This document shows, one piece after another, positions 1 to 14,099 of a stretch of DNA of 64,000 nt. The stretch is from assembly GCA_021234155.1 (NCBI GenBank), contig JAJEKV010000047.1:4041323-4105322 (forward strand), written 5' to 3'. Both the position numbers and the translations under genes were made by a program. The stretch comes from Isoetes taiwanensis. Lineage: Eukaryota > Streptophyta > Lycopodiopsida > Isoetales > Isoetaceae. The notes beneath the pieces were generated by a model. The model worked only from the letters and a program-made list of their open reading frames with translations, was not told the DNA's origin and did no database searches. The stretch's first letter is position 1. Each line of letters begins with the position of its first letter.

Positions 1-3000
1 GTAGCTCAAAAAACATTAGGAGATTAGGTACCTCTACACCAAACCTGTCCCGGTAGGCTTGATAAGCTGGGCATCTCAAAATTGCGTGTTCCTCATCTTC
101 GACCTCATTTGACCCACGCACCACCCATACGTGATACTATTCCGCGAACGCAATCGCACCATCTCCCAACCTCCACCTCAAGGTGGTGTGCACTCATTCT
201 CATCCCGCATATGGCGTGCCTTTTTTTGGTGGAAATATTTTCATTTAGGTAACTCATTTCACGCAACAAAGGGTTCATAGACTCTCGATAATGCATCATC
301 TTCGTGCCTGGCCTATGCCATACCCTGTTCATCACTGTTTCTCTTACCCATTCCCTAATCCTGTCTTTATTACTCCCTAGATTTTCAATGCTAAGTCCCC
401 ACTTCTTCAACCATACCATCCCATCTCCATACCACCCTTTTTCAAACGACTCCTTTTGTGCGGTCCAAGGTAATCGTCTTCATCTTGATTTGCCTACCTT
501 GCTCAAATATGTAAGAAATTGGCATAAGGCTTCGCATTCTAGAGGAAGCATTCCGCATTCTGCCAGCATTACTTCATATGGAGTTTGCACCTTTACGCCT
601 AGCTCTGCATGTAAGAATTTCTTTTGCACTTTCTCTATTTTCTGCCATTGGTCTTGAGGCAGCCCTGGCCCCCAGACCTCACATCCATATAGAACCACTG
701 CCTGTACTAGTGTTTTGAAAAGCATCCTTTTCAAGCTAAACTTCCATATGTTTTATGCTTTTGCACATTTCCTCTGCATTGCAAAAAGGCTTTGAGCCCG
801 CCGCTTATTCTTTGCTCCAATCGTTCGATTCCACCTAAAGTGTTTGTCCACGATTAAGCCCGTGTACTTATAGGACGTCGAGATCTCAACCACGCTGCCC
901 TTATAAGTGAACTCATAGTTCTTGTCTAGCGTTGTTCCGAATATCACCACTTTGGTCTTGCTCAGGTTTACATGTAAACCCTTGGCATCACAAAAGAAGC
1001 TAGCACATCTAGGTGCTTTTGCATCCCTTCCTTACTACGTGCAATCAAAGACAATATCATCCGCATATAGAGCGGAAATGGATAACATATCCAAAGAAGT
1101 GAGGTGCCACCATCGCCAAGACTTGCAACCCATTCTTCCGTTCATCAATAAATATCCCAAATAGAGTTGGAGATAATGGGCAACCCTCGCTTAACTCCGA
1201 TATTACTATCCACCTTCTCTCTACACTCATTCACATAAGGGAAAGAAAGTTGCACCCACACCTTTTCATATAACATTTTCACCGCATCTCTATATGCATC
1301 GGGCACATTGATTCTTTCCAAGCTAACCCACAAATTGCCCCGCATTAACCGCGTGTCAAATGCTTTGGTACAATCTATGAATGCAAAAAAAGTGGCTTTT
1401 TTTTCCCTTGACCGAGTCTATCATAGCTCTGAAAGTGACTAAATGGTCGATGGTAGACTTTCGAGGCCTAAAACCCGCCTCGCCCCGCCTTTGGCCCCGA
1501 CATCATGCCGCCACCATGTAATTACGATTTTGGATTCTACTATGGTGGCATAGAGCCGCAAAAAAGATTGCAAACCATGATCATTCTCAGAATTATTGGG
1601 GTCCGTTTTGTCACCTGCCTTATGGATTGGTATCACCCTATTCATTTGCCACGCATCAGGAAAGCCATCCCTAGCCACAGCATTTAGTAAATGTACTAGT
1701 GCGTCCCACCATTTGTGGCCCAAATTTATTTAAGTAGCTCGCCCACCAAACCAAGGGAGTCCGGGCGCTTTTCTATTTGCCAATTTTGTAGCCCCTCCTG
1801 CACATCCGCACTGGAAAAGGTGAAATCACCTCTCACTGTACCCACATTGTCGCTTATCCCCTCTACATGATATAGCTTTTTAACCTGATGCATCAGATCT
1901 TCCACTTGTAATTGTGGTGTTTCATATTTGCATTGCTTAAGCTTCTTCCAAAAATCAAACGGGTGAGTAAGCAAAGATTTGACCAACTCCTCCTGCTTGC
2001 GTTGCCAAAAGGCCCTTTTTTTCCTCTTCACTAGAGTTTTAAACTCCTTAATGAGTTGCGACCATGCCTCCCCATATGCCAGTTTATATTGCCTTCTTTT
2101 CTCTTTACATTCTGCGTCGAACCACCCATTGCAAGGGAGTCCTTTTTGCCTGCGCGCTGATGTGAAACAGCTTCTAGCAGTCTCTAGAATAAGAGACGTC
2201 AAGAGAGAGCTCATCTCATCTGCCCCATGTGGCCATTCCACACTTTCTATGTGTTTTTCAAAAGCAGAAAGATACAATTCTGCCTTCCTGTCATCAACAT
2301 AAATCTTACTAGCTACATGATGCACTGGCTGTTGCAAGGTTTTTCCAAAGACCTTAATACTAGCAATGATAGGTACATGGTCCGATTCACTTCTTTCCTC
2401 CAAAATTTGCATGTCTATAACATGATCTGCGAAGTATGCTGGTGCTATGAAATAATCAACCACACTCTTGCCACGACATGTGCATTTATCTCAGATTAGG
2501 GAAATCTTTTTGTACCATTGTAGATTAACATTTCTAAACCACTACACATACCTAGCAAGGCATTCCCCATAGGAGTAGGCCATTGGTCCGTATCTTGAGA
2601 AACCCGATTCCATCCTATTTCCCCTAATTCAGTTTCATCCAACTGCTCCATCCATATAGGATCCCCACAATCACTTGACATGGCTGCTTGTTTGCTAGCT
2701 GTCCTGCCATTAAAATCACCTACTAGCACCACTTTGCCCGACGCCAAAAAACATGAGACATCCTGTTCCAATGCTAGAAAAGGGTCATCCATATCTAAGC
2801 CATACATTCTATATGTCTGTTGCTTTAGTGGAGGAAAGTAACAGCCTGCAACATAAATATTCTGCCCATTTCCTGAAATTTCCACCCATATGTATTGTTT
2901 AGAGTCCTTAGCCAATCTTACCATGTGAGCAAGCTCTTGTCTAACATAGCATGCAATCCCTCCATATCCACGCCTTCTCCAGCCTTTCATGTTCCAAACT

Positions 3001-3149
3001 GAGTGCACTATTATGAAACCTGGTATATCTGGTAAACCACTTTCCTCATGTTCCCATGTTTCTGAGAAAAAGACCAAGTCTATAGATGCTAGAACATCGC
3101 CCATTGAATCTACCTTCTCTCTATTCAACCGGTTAATGTTCCATGCCAT
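1..3149 (-). pseudogene. LINE A ORF2: endonuclease, reverse transcriptase and C-terminal region, frameshifted
   Basis: The endonuclease starts at 3149 with MAWNINRLNREK. It keeps APE-family motifs in order: WNIN, SETWEHE, GDFNGRT (about 2720), and SDHVPI in the next frame (about 2375). A stop and frame change near 2496-2463 breaks it. The RT follows: the region around 1726-1439 precedes the palm, KAFDT lies near 1350, and the YADD catalytic box is legible at 1067-1056. Downstream are the conserved VLYGCEVWGPG segment (about 680) and the DRIREWVRETV C-terminal segment (about 350). At least six separate frames are needed to follow the protein, so no functional enzyme can be made. Residues are matched by eye against the cleaner copy at 10303-11364. 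Confidence 0.88.
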
Positions 3150-3170
3150 AATCCTGATGGTCTCTATTTC

Positions 3171-4367
3171 CTATTCCTCAACATGCACTCGCCCACCTCT
3201 CCATACTGCCCTCTTGTTGTTCTGCTTCGCATTTTTAAATTTCTGAATTTCAGCTTGGTGGAGCGCGTACTGTTCCTTGGTGAGGTCTTCGTTGATCCAA
3301 ATATTTTGCCCACTCAAAGATTTTCTTTTCTGTAGTACCTTCACCCTGTCACTACGGTTAGAGAACTTGAGCACCACATTGCGTGGTTTTAGTCCTTTCA
3401 TCCCAACTTTGTAAGCATCTTCAACAACGATTCCATCCACCTGCAATGTGTTTTCAAGGAAGCTAGAGACCACCTCTTTAGTGATTTCCCCATCCTGTTC
3501 TGGCAGCCCTGCAATTCTCAGATTGAGTGCCCGTTTTTGCCTTTCTTGCTGCTCCAGAATATCTTCCATCCTACTGTTTAATTTATTGACGACATCTTGG
3601 AATGAGTTATGTTCATCTCCCTCGTAGTATTCATCCTTCGAGGTCTCCTTATGTTTCAGTTCTGCAATCTCCTCTCGCAACATCCTGTTCTCTTGTTTCA
3701 GGTCTGATAAGGTTTCAGATATTTGCCGAAGAGCATGTACCATTTCAGATTCTTTTGAGATCGCTTCCTTCCTCATATGATCCAGGGTATCCATTAGTTT
3801 CAGCATCACCATGTTGAGGTTATTTATCATGCTTAGCATTTCTGGTCCAGTCTGGTTAGTCGAATATGGGCTGCCCTGTATCCCCTGCATATGCATGAAT
3901 TGTGAGCCCTGTATTGGAACGAACCCCTGCTGCATACCATTTACATTGAAAAGCCCATTCCCAGCAGACCAGAGACCATTCCCGGGCCCTTTTTCCTGTA
4001 TCAGATTTGCTGCTTGCATTATGGGCACCTTTGCTAGTGTAGGATCCGGAATCATACCTGCGGGATGTGCTTGCAACGCCAGCTTGTCATGCTCTGTTAT
4101 GCCAGGGATGTTTATATCATTACAAAGAAACTCTGTTTTGCCAGGCACTAACCCTTTCCCCCCTGTCGATTCTTGCTGCAAATCCTCCATGCCTTCAGCC
4201 GAACCTGCCAGTCCCAAACTTTCGGATTCTACATCTGAATCCGATGATGCCGAAGATTCTGCCTCTTTTGTCTTTTTAAAATCTTTTTTATTCACTGATT
4301 TCGCACCCCCTGATGCAGACCCGGCCCCATCTTTGGCTGCTGCAAACCCTGATGCAGACCCGACCAC
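3171..4367 (-). pseudogene. LINE A ORF1 protein, L1-like RNA-binding chaperone, N-terminus unclear
   Basis: This open frame of about 398 codons ends 21 bases before the ORF2 start. The first part is low complexity, with A/S/G/K and then acidic stretches. A long coiled coil follows (roughly residues 190-285, with LKQENRMLREEIAELKHKE). The C-terminal third contains NLRIAGLPEQDGE and IWINEDLTKEQYALHQ, the pattern of L1/Tx1-type ORF1 RRM and C-terminal domains. The family normally packages its own RNA and acts as a nucleic-acid chaperone. The frame is open at 4367 only through a GTG codon; the first ATG in frame is at 4190. The frame probably continues into the CT tract, so the true start was likely lost by 5' truncation. 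The frame itself has no stop. Confidence 0.75.
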
Positions 4368-4376
4368 ATCCTTGGC

Positions 4377-4485
<109 letters not shown>

Positions 4486-4593
4486 GTTGGCCACGAGAGA
4501 CAATACGAGAGAATACGAGAGATGAGAGATGGGGGAGATATGGGAGAGATGGATGAGAGTGGAAAAATCCAACTCTCACCTTGAGAGATTATT

Positions 4594-4617
4594 CGCCCCT
4601 AACAGCCGTTAGGGGCG
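4594..4617. repeat. Short perfect inverted repeat (10-bp stem, 4-base loop)
   Basis: CGCCCCTAAC and GTTAGGGGCG flank the loop AGCC. It lies between the GA tract and the Myb/SANT-like frame. It could be a transposon end remnant or a hairpin; no partner copy was found nearby. Confidence 0.7.
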
Positions 4618-4901
4618 TTTTCATTGCCCACTAACCAAACAATTAGCCTTAATTTTCGCTGCCTGAAAAAACTGCCCGAAATGTTTCCCACACCGAAAAC
4701 CAGAGGCGCCATTTCCCCTGCTTCTTGATCTTCAAGGCTGCCTAATTCTTGCTTCAAGTATCCAATTTCTCGAAGCAATTAGCCGATTACGATCCAGGTA
4801 TTCGTCAGATTACGCACCCATTTGCATTCTATTTTTTGAGCATTCATACATTAAGTTTTGAACCTCAATTTCCTTATTCCCTGACAATTATTTGGATTCA
4901 G

Positions 4902-5339
4902 ATGTCTAAGACCTCTCGATTTGCTTTGCCAGCAAGCAGCAAGCCTTTCGTGCCTCCTCGGGTTGAAAAAATGGCACCAAGAAGGACCCGGAAGATGACA
5001 GGCCAGATCTCCATGGATGTGCATTTGGAGACTAATTCTGAGCCAATTCCATCTTCAAAACAGCCAAAGGAAAGAAGATCCAAACGTGTATTGAGCGAAA
5101 TTCAGGCATCATCTGATATTGTGAGTGAATCTTTTGAAAGCGAATCTGCTTTGGCTCTTGTTGTACACGAGAAGGAAAATTTGAAAGTGATAGACACAAA
5201 GAATAGGAGGTCTCCTGTGCAATGGACAGATCAAGGTGTCTCCACCTTCCTCAATCTCTTAAACGAGATGAAATTAGTAACCAATGGCACCCTCAACCTC
5301 TCCAACACACAATGGAGGGAAATTATGATCAAATTATGA
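4902..5339 (+). pseudogene. Truncated Myb/SANT-like DNA-binding protein fragment
   Basis: The open frame from the ATG at 4902 starts MSKTSRFALPAS, has a basic proline/arginine-rich N-terminal part (KMAPRRTRKM, KERRSKRVL), and ends with the start of a Myb/SANT-like domain: VQWTDQGVSTFLNLLNE, then TQWREIMIKL and a stop. In this family (Myb_DNA-bind_3, common in plants and in the accessory ORF of PIF/Harbinger transposons) about 60 more residues with further helices should follow. They are not legible after 5339, so the protein is cut in its DNA-binding domain. The same frame is open upstream to 4749, but without recognisable content. It may come from a PIF/Harbinger-type transposon or a host gene; the sequence does not decide. 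Confidence 0.45.
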
Positions 5340-7631
<2,292 letters not shown>

Positions 7632-7655
7632 GATGAAATGAAATGTTGTATTAAT

Positions 7656-7699
7656 GTGATTGGCGAACCTCATAGATTATGTGATTGGCGAACCTCATA
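7656..7699. repeat. 25-bp direct duplication
   Basis: The 19-base sequence gtgattggcgaacctcata occurs twice, at 7656 and 7681. It directly follows the terminal LINE 3' tip, so it may be a target-site duplication or a local tandem repeat. Confidence 0.8.
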
Positions 7700-10268
7700 T
7701 GTTGTGCATGATTCAAGACTTCCGGATTGGAGTCTTTGTAGAGGAAAGCGACCATGCCCTCTTTTGTTTAGGCCGGTCACATGACAGTCCCAACAATTAA
7801 AGCACCATAGGACATGTATCAAATACGAGAGAGTCTCGGCGTGCTTTTCATCATGAGATACCGCCCAGGGCTGCCGAGTATAAGGGCTCTCCGTAATATT
7901 CATGCACGCGCCATTGCTCTCAATGCATTGTTGACAAGTAGTGCAAGACAAGTGTATGGTGAACACCATTTGAAAACTGGTACGCAGCCAAGGAAGGCCC
8001 GGTATGACCATGAAATTAAAACTTGCTAAGAGGCAAATCGATAACCCATCTAAGCTGCATGCTTACGTGAGCTTGGTGAAGAAGAAGAAGAAAGCTTGGA
8101 TACTTGGCGCCAAAGAAGAAAAAACTTGAGCATAAGGCAAAATATTCGGAAAGTGGTTCGAAGCAGCTATCTCCTCCAAACAAAGAGCTGGCCCGGCCGG
8201 TTTGCGGTGTTTGGAAAACTTACGCCTACACTTGTATTTCAAAGGGGAAGATAAGCCGAAAGCATACCTATAGAAGCCCATCCTAGTTTTGCAGTCACCC
8301 TTGAGGATGTTAAGAAGGGAATTGATGGGCTAGCTTCGGGGAAAGCACGGATATTGACGGGTTGTTGGCGTAACATCTCAAGGATGGTGGAGACGAATTG
8401 GCTGGCCTGATTTCAGAATTATATAACCAAGCTATTACAGAGGGGTTTTCCGGAGGCCCGACCACCAGTTTGATCTACCCAATACATAAACAAGGTGATG
8501 TGTTGCAGCCAAATAACTACAGGACTATCATGATCAGCCCCATACTTGCTAAGCTATTTGGCAAGATTTTTATTCTAAGCTCACAATATGGGCGGAGGCG
8601 CATGGTTTAAGAGCCGAGAGGGCAAGCGGGATTCCTTTAGCGTGGTTTCTCTACTATAGATCATTTGCTCACACTTCGCACTATGATAGAGAGGAGGCTA
8701 GATCACAAGGGAAACCACCGCTTCTGGCTTTGTTGATTTTGCTAAAGCATTCGACACAATTATGCTCGTCGAGAAACTCTTGAACAAAGTTAATCCAGCT
8801 TGGTGTGCCTAGTGAATGGGTTCAAACCATAGGCAAGTTATACTGAATCAGTCCGTGGAAGGGTTGTGACTCCCACCGCATGTCGACTTAATTGTCGGTG
8901 ACGGGGGAGTAAAACAAGGCTGCACTCTTTCTCCTACCTTGTTCGGCTCTATATTGACCAACCGGAGAATTTTTCTTAAAGAATCTGGTTGTTGCTTCCC
9001 GCCTTTTCCATGAACTGGTAATCCTTCTTTATATGCTGATGACTTACTCTTATGCTCTCACCGCTGGCGTTTACAAGGGCAACTAGATGTGCCAGGTGAA
9101 TTTTGCTCACAATTTGAGCTTGTAGTTAATCTGGGAAAAGACTAAGGTTCGGGCTTTGGGACGCCAGACAAATGCTTTGAATTACCATGGGCATGTGGTA
9201 GAACAAGTCCAATCCTACAAATATCCGGGTCATGAAGTGTTCCGCGGGGCGTGGGGCCATGGACAAAAGGGGTAGATATCTCGAGTGCGGCGGCGTTGAA
9301 AGCATTTTTCGCAATGGCAAATATGTGCCAGCCGGGCTCACATCACCTATTGGCCAAAATTTTTGGAAACTTTTGAGGCACCGGGTCATGCCAGTTATTC
9401 TATATGCTAGTGAAATCGGGGTCCATCGCTATGTTGTTCTAAATGGCAAGAAATTGAAGCAATTCAAAACATGGTTGCACATGACTCACGAAGGTGAAAA
9501 GAGCAGTTCCATATGAGATAATGTTATCTGATTGTGGTTCTTATCCATTGGAAATACAATCCATGTGTAACACTCTCGGATACCTTGATCGAGCGCCAGA
9601 CAAGCAAAGGATGGCTCTCTTGTAAGGCTAGCACTTAACGCTGCAGTGAAGCTTGAAGCGATGGCAAAAATTGCTGGTATAAGGATTTACAAAGCCGGGT
9701 TTACTCGATGGGGCTCACTATTTGTTCTTATACAAAAGAGTTCAAGGCACACGCCTTCTTGGCATACCGTGGGGTGTCTTCCAAAAAGAAACTCCAATAT
9801 TACATCGTGGATTTCAATCCCTGTACCTAACAAATACAACCATATTTGTCCCTTCATAGCATGTTTCCGGGGGCAAATCGGATCGATTATGGCGCATGCG
9901 CATGAGCTCCCACCGCCTAATGATTGAAAAAGGGAAGGTGGTTGAAAATTGCGTAAGATCGAGGATATGTGTCTGGAAGGAGGATGTGGAGACTGAGAAG
10001 CATGCTATATATTTTTGCCGCAGCCATGACACTCTTCGTGCCAAGTATCACATGATTGACTGGAGCATGCCTTTGGATGAATTATTTCAACATATTCCTT
10101 CGCTTCCACATTTAGGAAATTTCCTCCGAGAGCTTCTGGTTTACATTGAGCATCGTGGAGAGGCTTGATTCTCTCATATTATGATGATTGTACTAGATCC
10201 TGATTTCTTTGTCCCATAGCCTACGGGCTCCCGTGGACGTTAATAAAATTTATTATTATTTATTATTA
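7700..10268 (+). mobile_element. LINE D, decayed plus-strand LINE (RT and C-terminal region)
   Basis: This is a second LINE lineage on the plus strand, so decayed that no frame exceeds about 95 codons. Recognisable pieces in order: NNYRTIMISPILAKLFGKI (about 8512, RT fingers), a degraded KAFDT-like region (about 8740), GGVKQGCTLSPTLF-like sequence (about 8910), YADDLLLCSH (about 9032, RT catalytic box), MPVILYASEIG (about 9390), and the final EDVETEKHAIYFCRS segment (about 9980) ending at 10168. The 3' UTR holds a small hairpin (acgggctcccgt) and ends ggacgttaataaaatttatt followed by TTATTA repeats. The part before 8300 is assigned only by weak resemblance to LINE A. Confidence 0.75.
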
Positions 10269-11394
10269 ATACGTCCGTGAGACCATCAGGTCTAGAAGAC
10301 GTTCAAAAGATACATTCAAAATCATATGCCGTAATATCTAATGCGTTCTCAGATAGAACATCATTAGAGTCATCTCTCTCATTCTCATCCAAGCTTATTA
10401 ATAGTGAGTCAAGATTTTTAGCAGCACTTTCTCTTAATTGCAAGGCTTCAACCAAGTAGTTCCCAATCCTCTTACCTGGCAAAGCAAAAAATTGCACTAA
10501 CGATGCTACGTTGATCTCAAATCTAATCCTCAAATAGTGGTATGCTGGGCATTTCAGAATAACATGTTCCTCGTCCTCCACCTCACCTGATCTACATAAC
10601 TTACAGGTCCTAAGCTCATGAGGTATATTATGCCAACGACCCATCTCTACTCCCAAGTGATGTGAACTGAGCCTTATCCTACAGATAGTGTGTCGCATCT
10701 TGGTGGAGACTCCCTCATATGAGTAAGACATCTCCTTCAATGTTGGGTTCATAAACTCCAGGTAGTATATCTTTTTCGTGCCTGGCCTACTCCAAGATTT
10801 TCGTACCACTGCTTCTCTTACCCATTCCCTTATCCTGTCTTTGTTATCGTTTAGCTCATTTATGTCCATATCCCATTTCCTGAGCCATTCTTTTATGTAT
10901 GCATACCATCCACTACTAGAGCTTTCTTCCAACGCTAAACGTGGTAAGCTGCTATCATCCATAACGTATAAAATCTTCTTTATGTAAAGCAAAGTCTTAC
11001 ATAAAGCTTCACCTTCAAGAGCTAGTAAACCACATTCCGTTAACATCATGTCATAAGGAGTTTGCATCTTAACCCCTAACTCTGAGTGTAAGAATTTTTT
11101 CTGAATTTTCTCTACTCGTTTCCACATCCTCAATGCTAGCCCCGGTCCCCACGCTTCGCACCCATACAAGACAACCGTTTGAACTAATAAAATATATAAC
11201 ATTTTCTTTAAGCTGAAGTTCCAGATGCCTGCTTTTTTACATTTCCTTTGTAGTGCAAAAAGAGCTTTCAGCCCCCCGTCTACTCTCTGATCAACTGCTT
11301 GATTCCATTTAAAATTTTTATCTACTATCAAACCCAGGTATTTATATATACTTGATATCTCCACCTTTTCTCCCTTATAGTAAAAATCAAAATT
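10269..11394 (-). mobile_element. LINE C, 3' part of a split LINE
   Basis: This is the best preserved copy of the C-terminal part of the LINE A family. One frame from 11364 to 10303 reads VEISSIYKYLGLIVDKNF, then VLYGCEAWGPG, DRIREWVREAV and a zinc-finger-like CKLCRSGEVEDEEHVILKC, ending YDFECIF. The 3' UTR (10302-10269) has the agaccatcaggtct palindrome at 10280-10293. Its 5' side stops at 11392-11394 (ATT), inside codons for NFDFYYKG. The missing upstream codons continue exactly at 15279, so LINE C and LINE E are one element split by the insertion at 11395-15276. Confidence 0.88.
10303..11391 (-). pseudogene. LINE C ORF2 C-terminal fragment
   Basis: About 360 codons are open without a stop, covering the region after the RT palm: thumb-like sequence, the conserved CEAWGPG segment, and the C-terminal Cys/His motif C-x2-C-x10-H-x4-C (CKLC … EEHVILKC) that LINE proteins of this type probably use in RNA or target binding. 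The copy lacks the RT catalytic region, which is now 3.9 kb away at 15279-15915, and cannot act alone. Confidence 0.85.
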
Positions 11395-12045
11395 TTGGTG
11401 AGAGACTCGTCTGGAGGGGGGAAAACCGGCAGATAGATAGGCATATCTTTCATCACAGCAGTATACAACATTTTGAAAAAATATCTAAGGTGGAGGGTAG
11501 TCCACCAATTGGGTCTGACTACCCACTAATAATAAAGGGGACCTGCCATAGGAACAACCCAGGCCCCTTTTAAGATGGCGTAAAATAAGAAAGGCAAATA
11601 GGAGGCAACGTGCGAAAGTTTATCATCGGGATGAAAAACCCCGCCCTTTCGGGTTTTCGAGGAAAACCCTAATGATAAACCTTCGCCCGACGGCTCCAAA
11701 GGAAAAGCCCGGGCCATCAATGTGGAGATCATTGATGAAAAAGTCGAGGAAGCACAAGATGGAGGTCGCAAATCAGACGATGCATCTCAAACTCCATGGG
11801 AGAGCCGAACAAAAGAAAGAAATAGCCATGATCACCTGAAAACTTAGGAGAAAAGAAAAGAAAAGAAACAGAATGCATGAGACGTTAGAAAAGTAACGCA
11901 ACAAAGTCGCCATCGGATGAAATGATCTGAAAAAAACAACACAAAAAGAAGTAGTTAACTCAAAAAATAGAAGCCATCACGCCGGCTCGGCGAAGCCCCC
12001 CAAGGGGGCTGGTCCATGATAAATCACAATCCTCCTATAAGAGAA

Positions 12046-12209
12046 GGGGCTGGTCACGCGAGCCACGCGACATAAGAGCATATCTTCAAATAACCTAACC
12101 TCTCAAATACAGAGGGGCTGGTCACGCGAGCCACGCGACATAACATCATATCTTAAAACAACATAACCTCTCAAATATAGAGGGGCTAGTCACGCGAGCC
12201 ACGCGAAAT
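12046..12209. repeat. 68-bp tandem repeat, about 2.5 copies plus a partial copy
   Basis: Units start ggggctggtcacgcgagcc at 12046, 12114 and 12182 (the last with one change), spaced 68 bases. A degenerate earlier start lies at 12004. The core gtcacgcgagccacgcga is itself an imperfect repeat of cacgcga. It lies in unit 1 of the 3.9-kb insertion. Confidence 0.9.
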
Positions 12210-12265
12210 GGAATCACAAATCAAAATGAAAAACATGAATGCAAACAAGTTAGGGTGGGAAGGGA

Positions 12266-12393
12266 GGGAACTAAGACCCAAAAAAAAAACTGCCACTGTG
12301 AGAAGACGCCGATAATGGAGAAAGAGCCCAATCAACATATATATAGCCTCGTCTCTCCCCAAAATGGCGATCCGACGGTGTCGAATCGCATGC
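12266..12393 (-). promoter_or_regulatory. TATA-containing end sequence, copy 1
   Basis: About 128 bases nearly identical to 15149-15276. On the minus strand it begins GCATGCGATTCGACACC, has TATATATA at 12345-12338 preceded by GAGACGAGGC, then a pyrimidine-rich leader-like stretch. The composition (TATA box about 50 bases from the unit end, C/T-rich downstream) suggests a Pol II promoter carried by the element. Promoter activity is an inference. Confidence 0.5.
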
Positions 12394-13718
12394 ATTTTGG
12401 TGAGAGACTCGTCTGGAGGGGGAAAATTGGCCGATCAAAAGAGAACTTCCATTTCAAAGCCTAGGGTGATGAGACAGGGATATCAAGTCAGTATAGGCAC
12501 AAAAGAAAGATGGTGTAGAAGAATATGTAAGATGGATCTAAAAAGGAAGAAAAGAAGAGTTAAATACATTAAGGAAAGGGAATAAAGACAACAATTCCTC
12601 AAGATTAAAAATGCTTAAAAAAGTCGACACTAGGCTACCTCTTTCGGTCAAAGTAAGACAGGAAGGGCAATACGCAAAGGAGTTATTGGGGTCAAAGAGG
12701 ATAGTCAGGCAAGGGATGAGATAGAACAATGATGTATTACGTCAAACTGGAATGGCCAGAGAGACTACGAGGAAAGCAATAAAAGGAGTTGAGATAGGTT
12801 AAAAAGAGAAAATCGGTTGAAACGAAGCAAAAAGGAACATTGGAATATGTGGGACAACCACAAAAGCAGACCAAAACAACAAAATGTGACAACAACCAAA
12901 TGTACCCAAGGCAATAATATGCATATGAGAAAAGTAAGACAATATAAGGTGCCATAATAAACCGATACTAAAGGCAAGACAAGCTATGAGAAATCTCATG
13001 AAGCAGGAAGTAGATTTATTGAGGACATAGTGCAGAAATGTCCTATGAAACATAGGAAACAATGGGCATGCTTAAAATAAATAAACTAGATCGGGAGTTT
13101 GATGGAAAGACCAAAAAAGGCAAATGAAGTAAACATAGATAACAATGGGTGTGACATAGAGCAATAAGAATGAAAATGAATAACCGATAGCTTAAACGTC
13201 GACAAGCCAAAAAAGGGATTAACGAGGCAACAAATAGGGTGGAAAGAAATAGGAACAGTAGGTGCAAGTTGAGCAAATGAACACATGAACATGCAACTAG
13301 CTCGTGAGGATGTAGATGGAACCTACAAGATGAACGATGAGAACTGAAATGAAGGGACCAACAAACGGGGCAATGCCAACAAGAGAAACAATATAACAAA
13401 TAGAACAAATAAAGTGATACAACTAAGGTGACCAAACATCCATGTCTCAACGCGCCAAGAGTGCGTACTAAATTGAAATATTGTAGAAGAACCCCCCAAA
13501 GCTGTAAATTCCTAACCAATGATGTTCAACCCCAGATCAAACACACCAAAATCGTGCAAATTGAAGAAAGAAATAAATGTATGCCATATCGAAGAATTGC
13601 TATGACCATAACATCAGCATCAAGTAGCACAAAAAAGGGGACCAAGGAAAGCGAGTACCACAAGCAACCCGTGCAAGAGCACCTCCGAACAAAATCAAGA
13701 AAGATAGATAAATAGATA

Positions 13719-14060
13719 GATAGATATGGCACACCGACCAACCAAACGACCAAGAATGTTAGAATTTAAAAATAAAAGTTCACCAACAAGGAGAAACCCA
13801 CGGCACCCTGGCATCCACCACAAGAGGCGACCAACCAAACGACCAAGAATGTTAGAATTTAAAACATAAAAGTTCACGTTATGAAAAAATTTTCAAAGCG
13901 TGGTTTGAAGCAGGAAGGATTCGACCAAGAAGGTTAGAATTTAAAATAGAAAAGTTCACCTTATGAAAAAACTTTCAAAGTTCACCTTATGAAAAAACTT
14001 TCAAAGCGTAGTTTGAAGCAGGAAGGATTCGAACCCTGGAAAACACCACAATAAGCGATG
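13719..14060. repeat. Degenerate tandem repeats with a tRNA-like B box
   Basis: Repeats of gaccaagaatgttagaattt (13750 and 13841, degenerate at 13925) and of caaagttcaccttatgaaaa (near 13975) form an irregular array in unit 2. At 14021 ggattcgaaccctgg is the reverse complement of a Pol III B box (GGTTCGAATCC). No convincing A box was placed, so tRNA or SINE origin is only possible. Confidence 0.5.
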
Positions 14061-14099
14061 GACCCAACCAAACGTCCAGCAAACTAGACAACAATCATT

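Noticed and set aside
11395-12393. Unit 1 of the insertion as an LTR
   Set aside because: The matching second LTR would have to occupy 14277-15276, but only the last 128 bases match; no PBS or PPT is seen.
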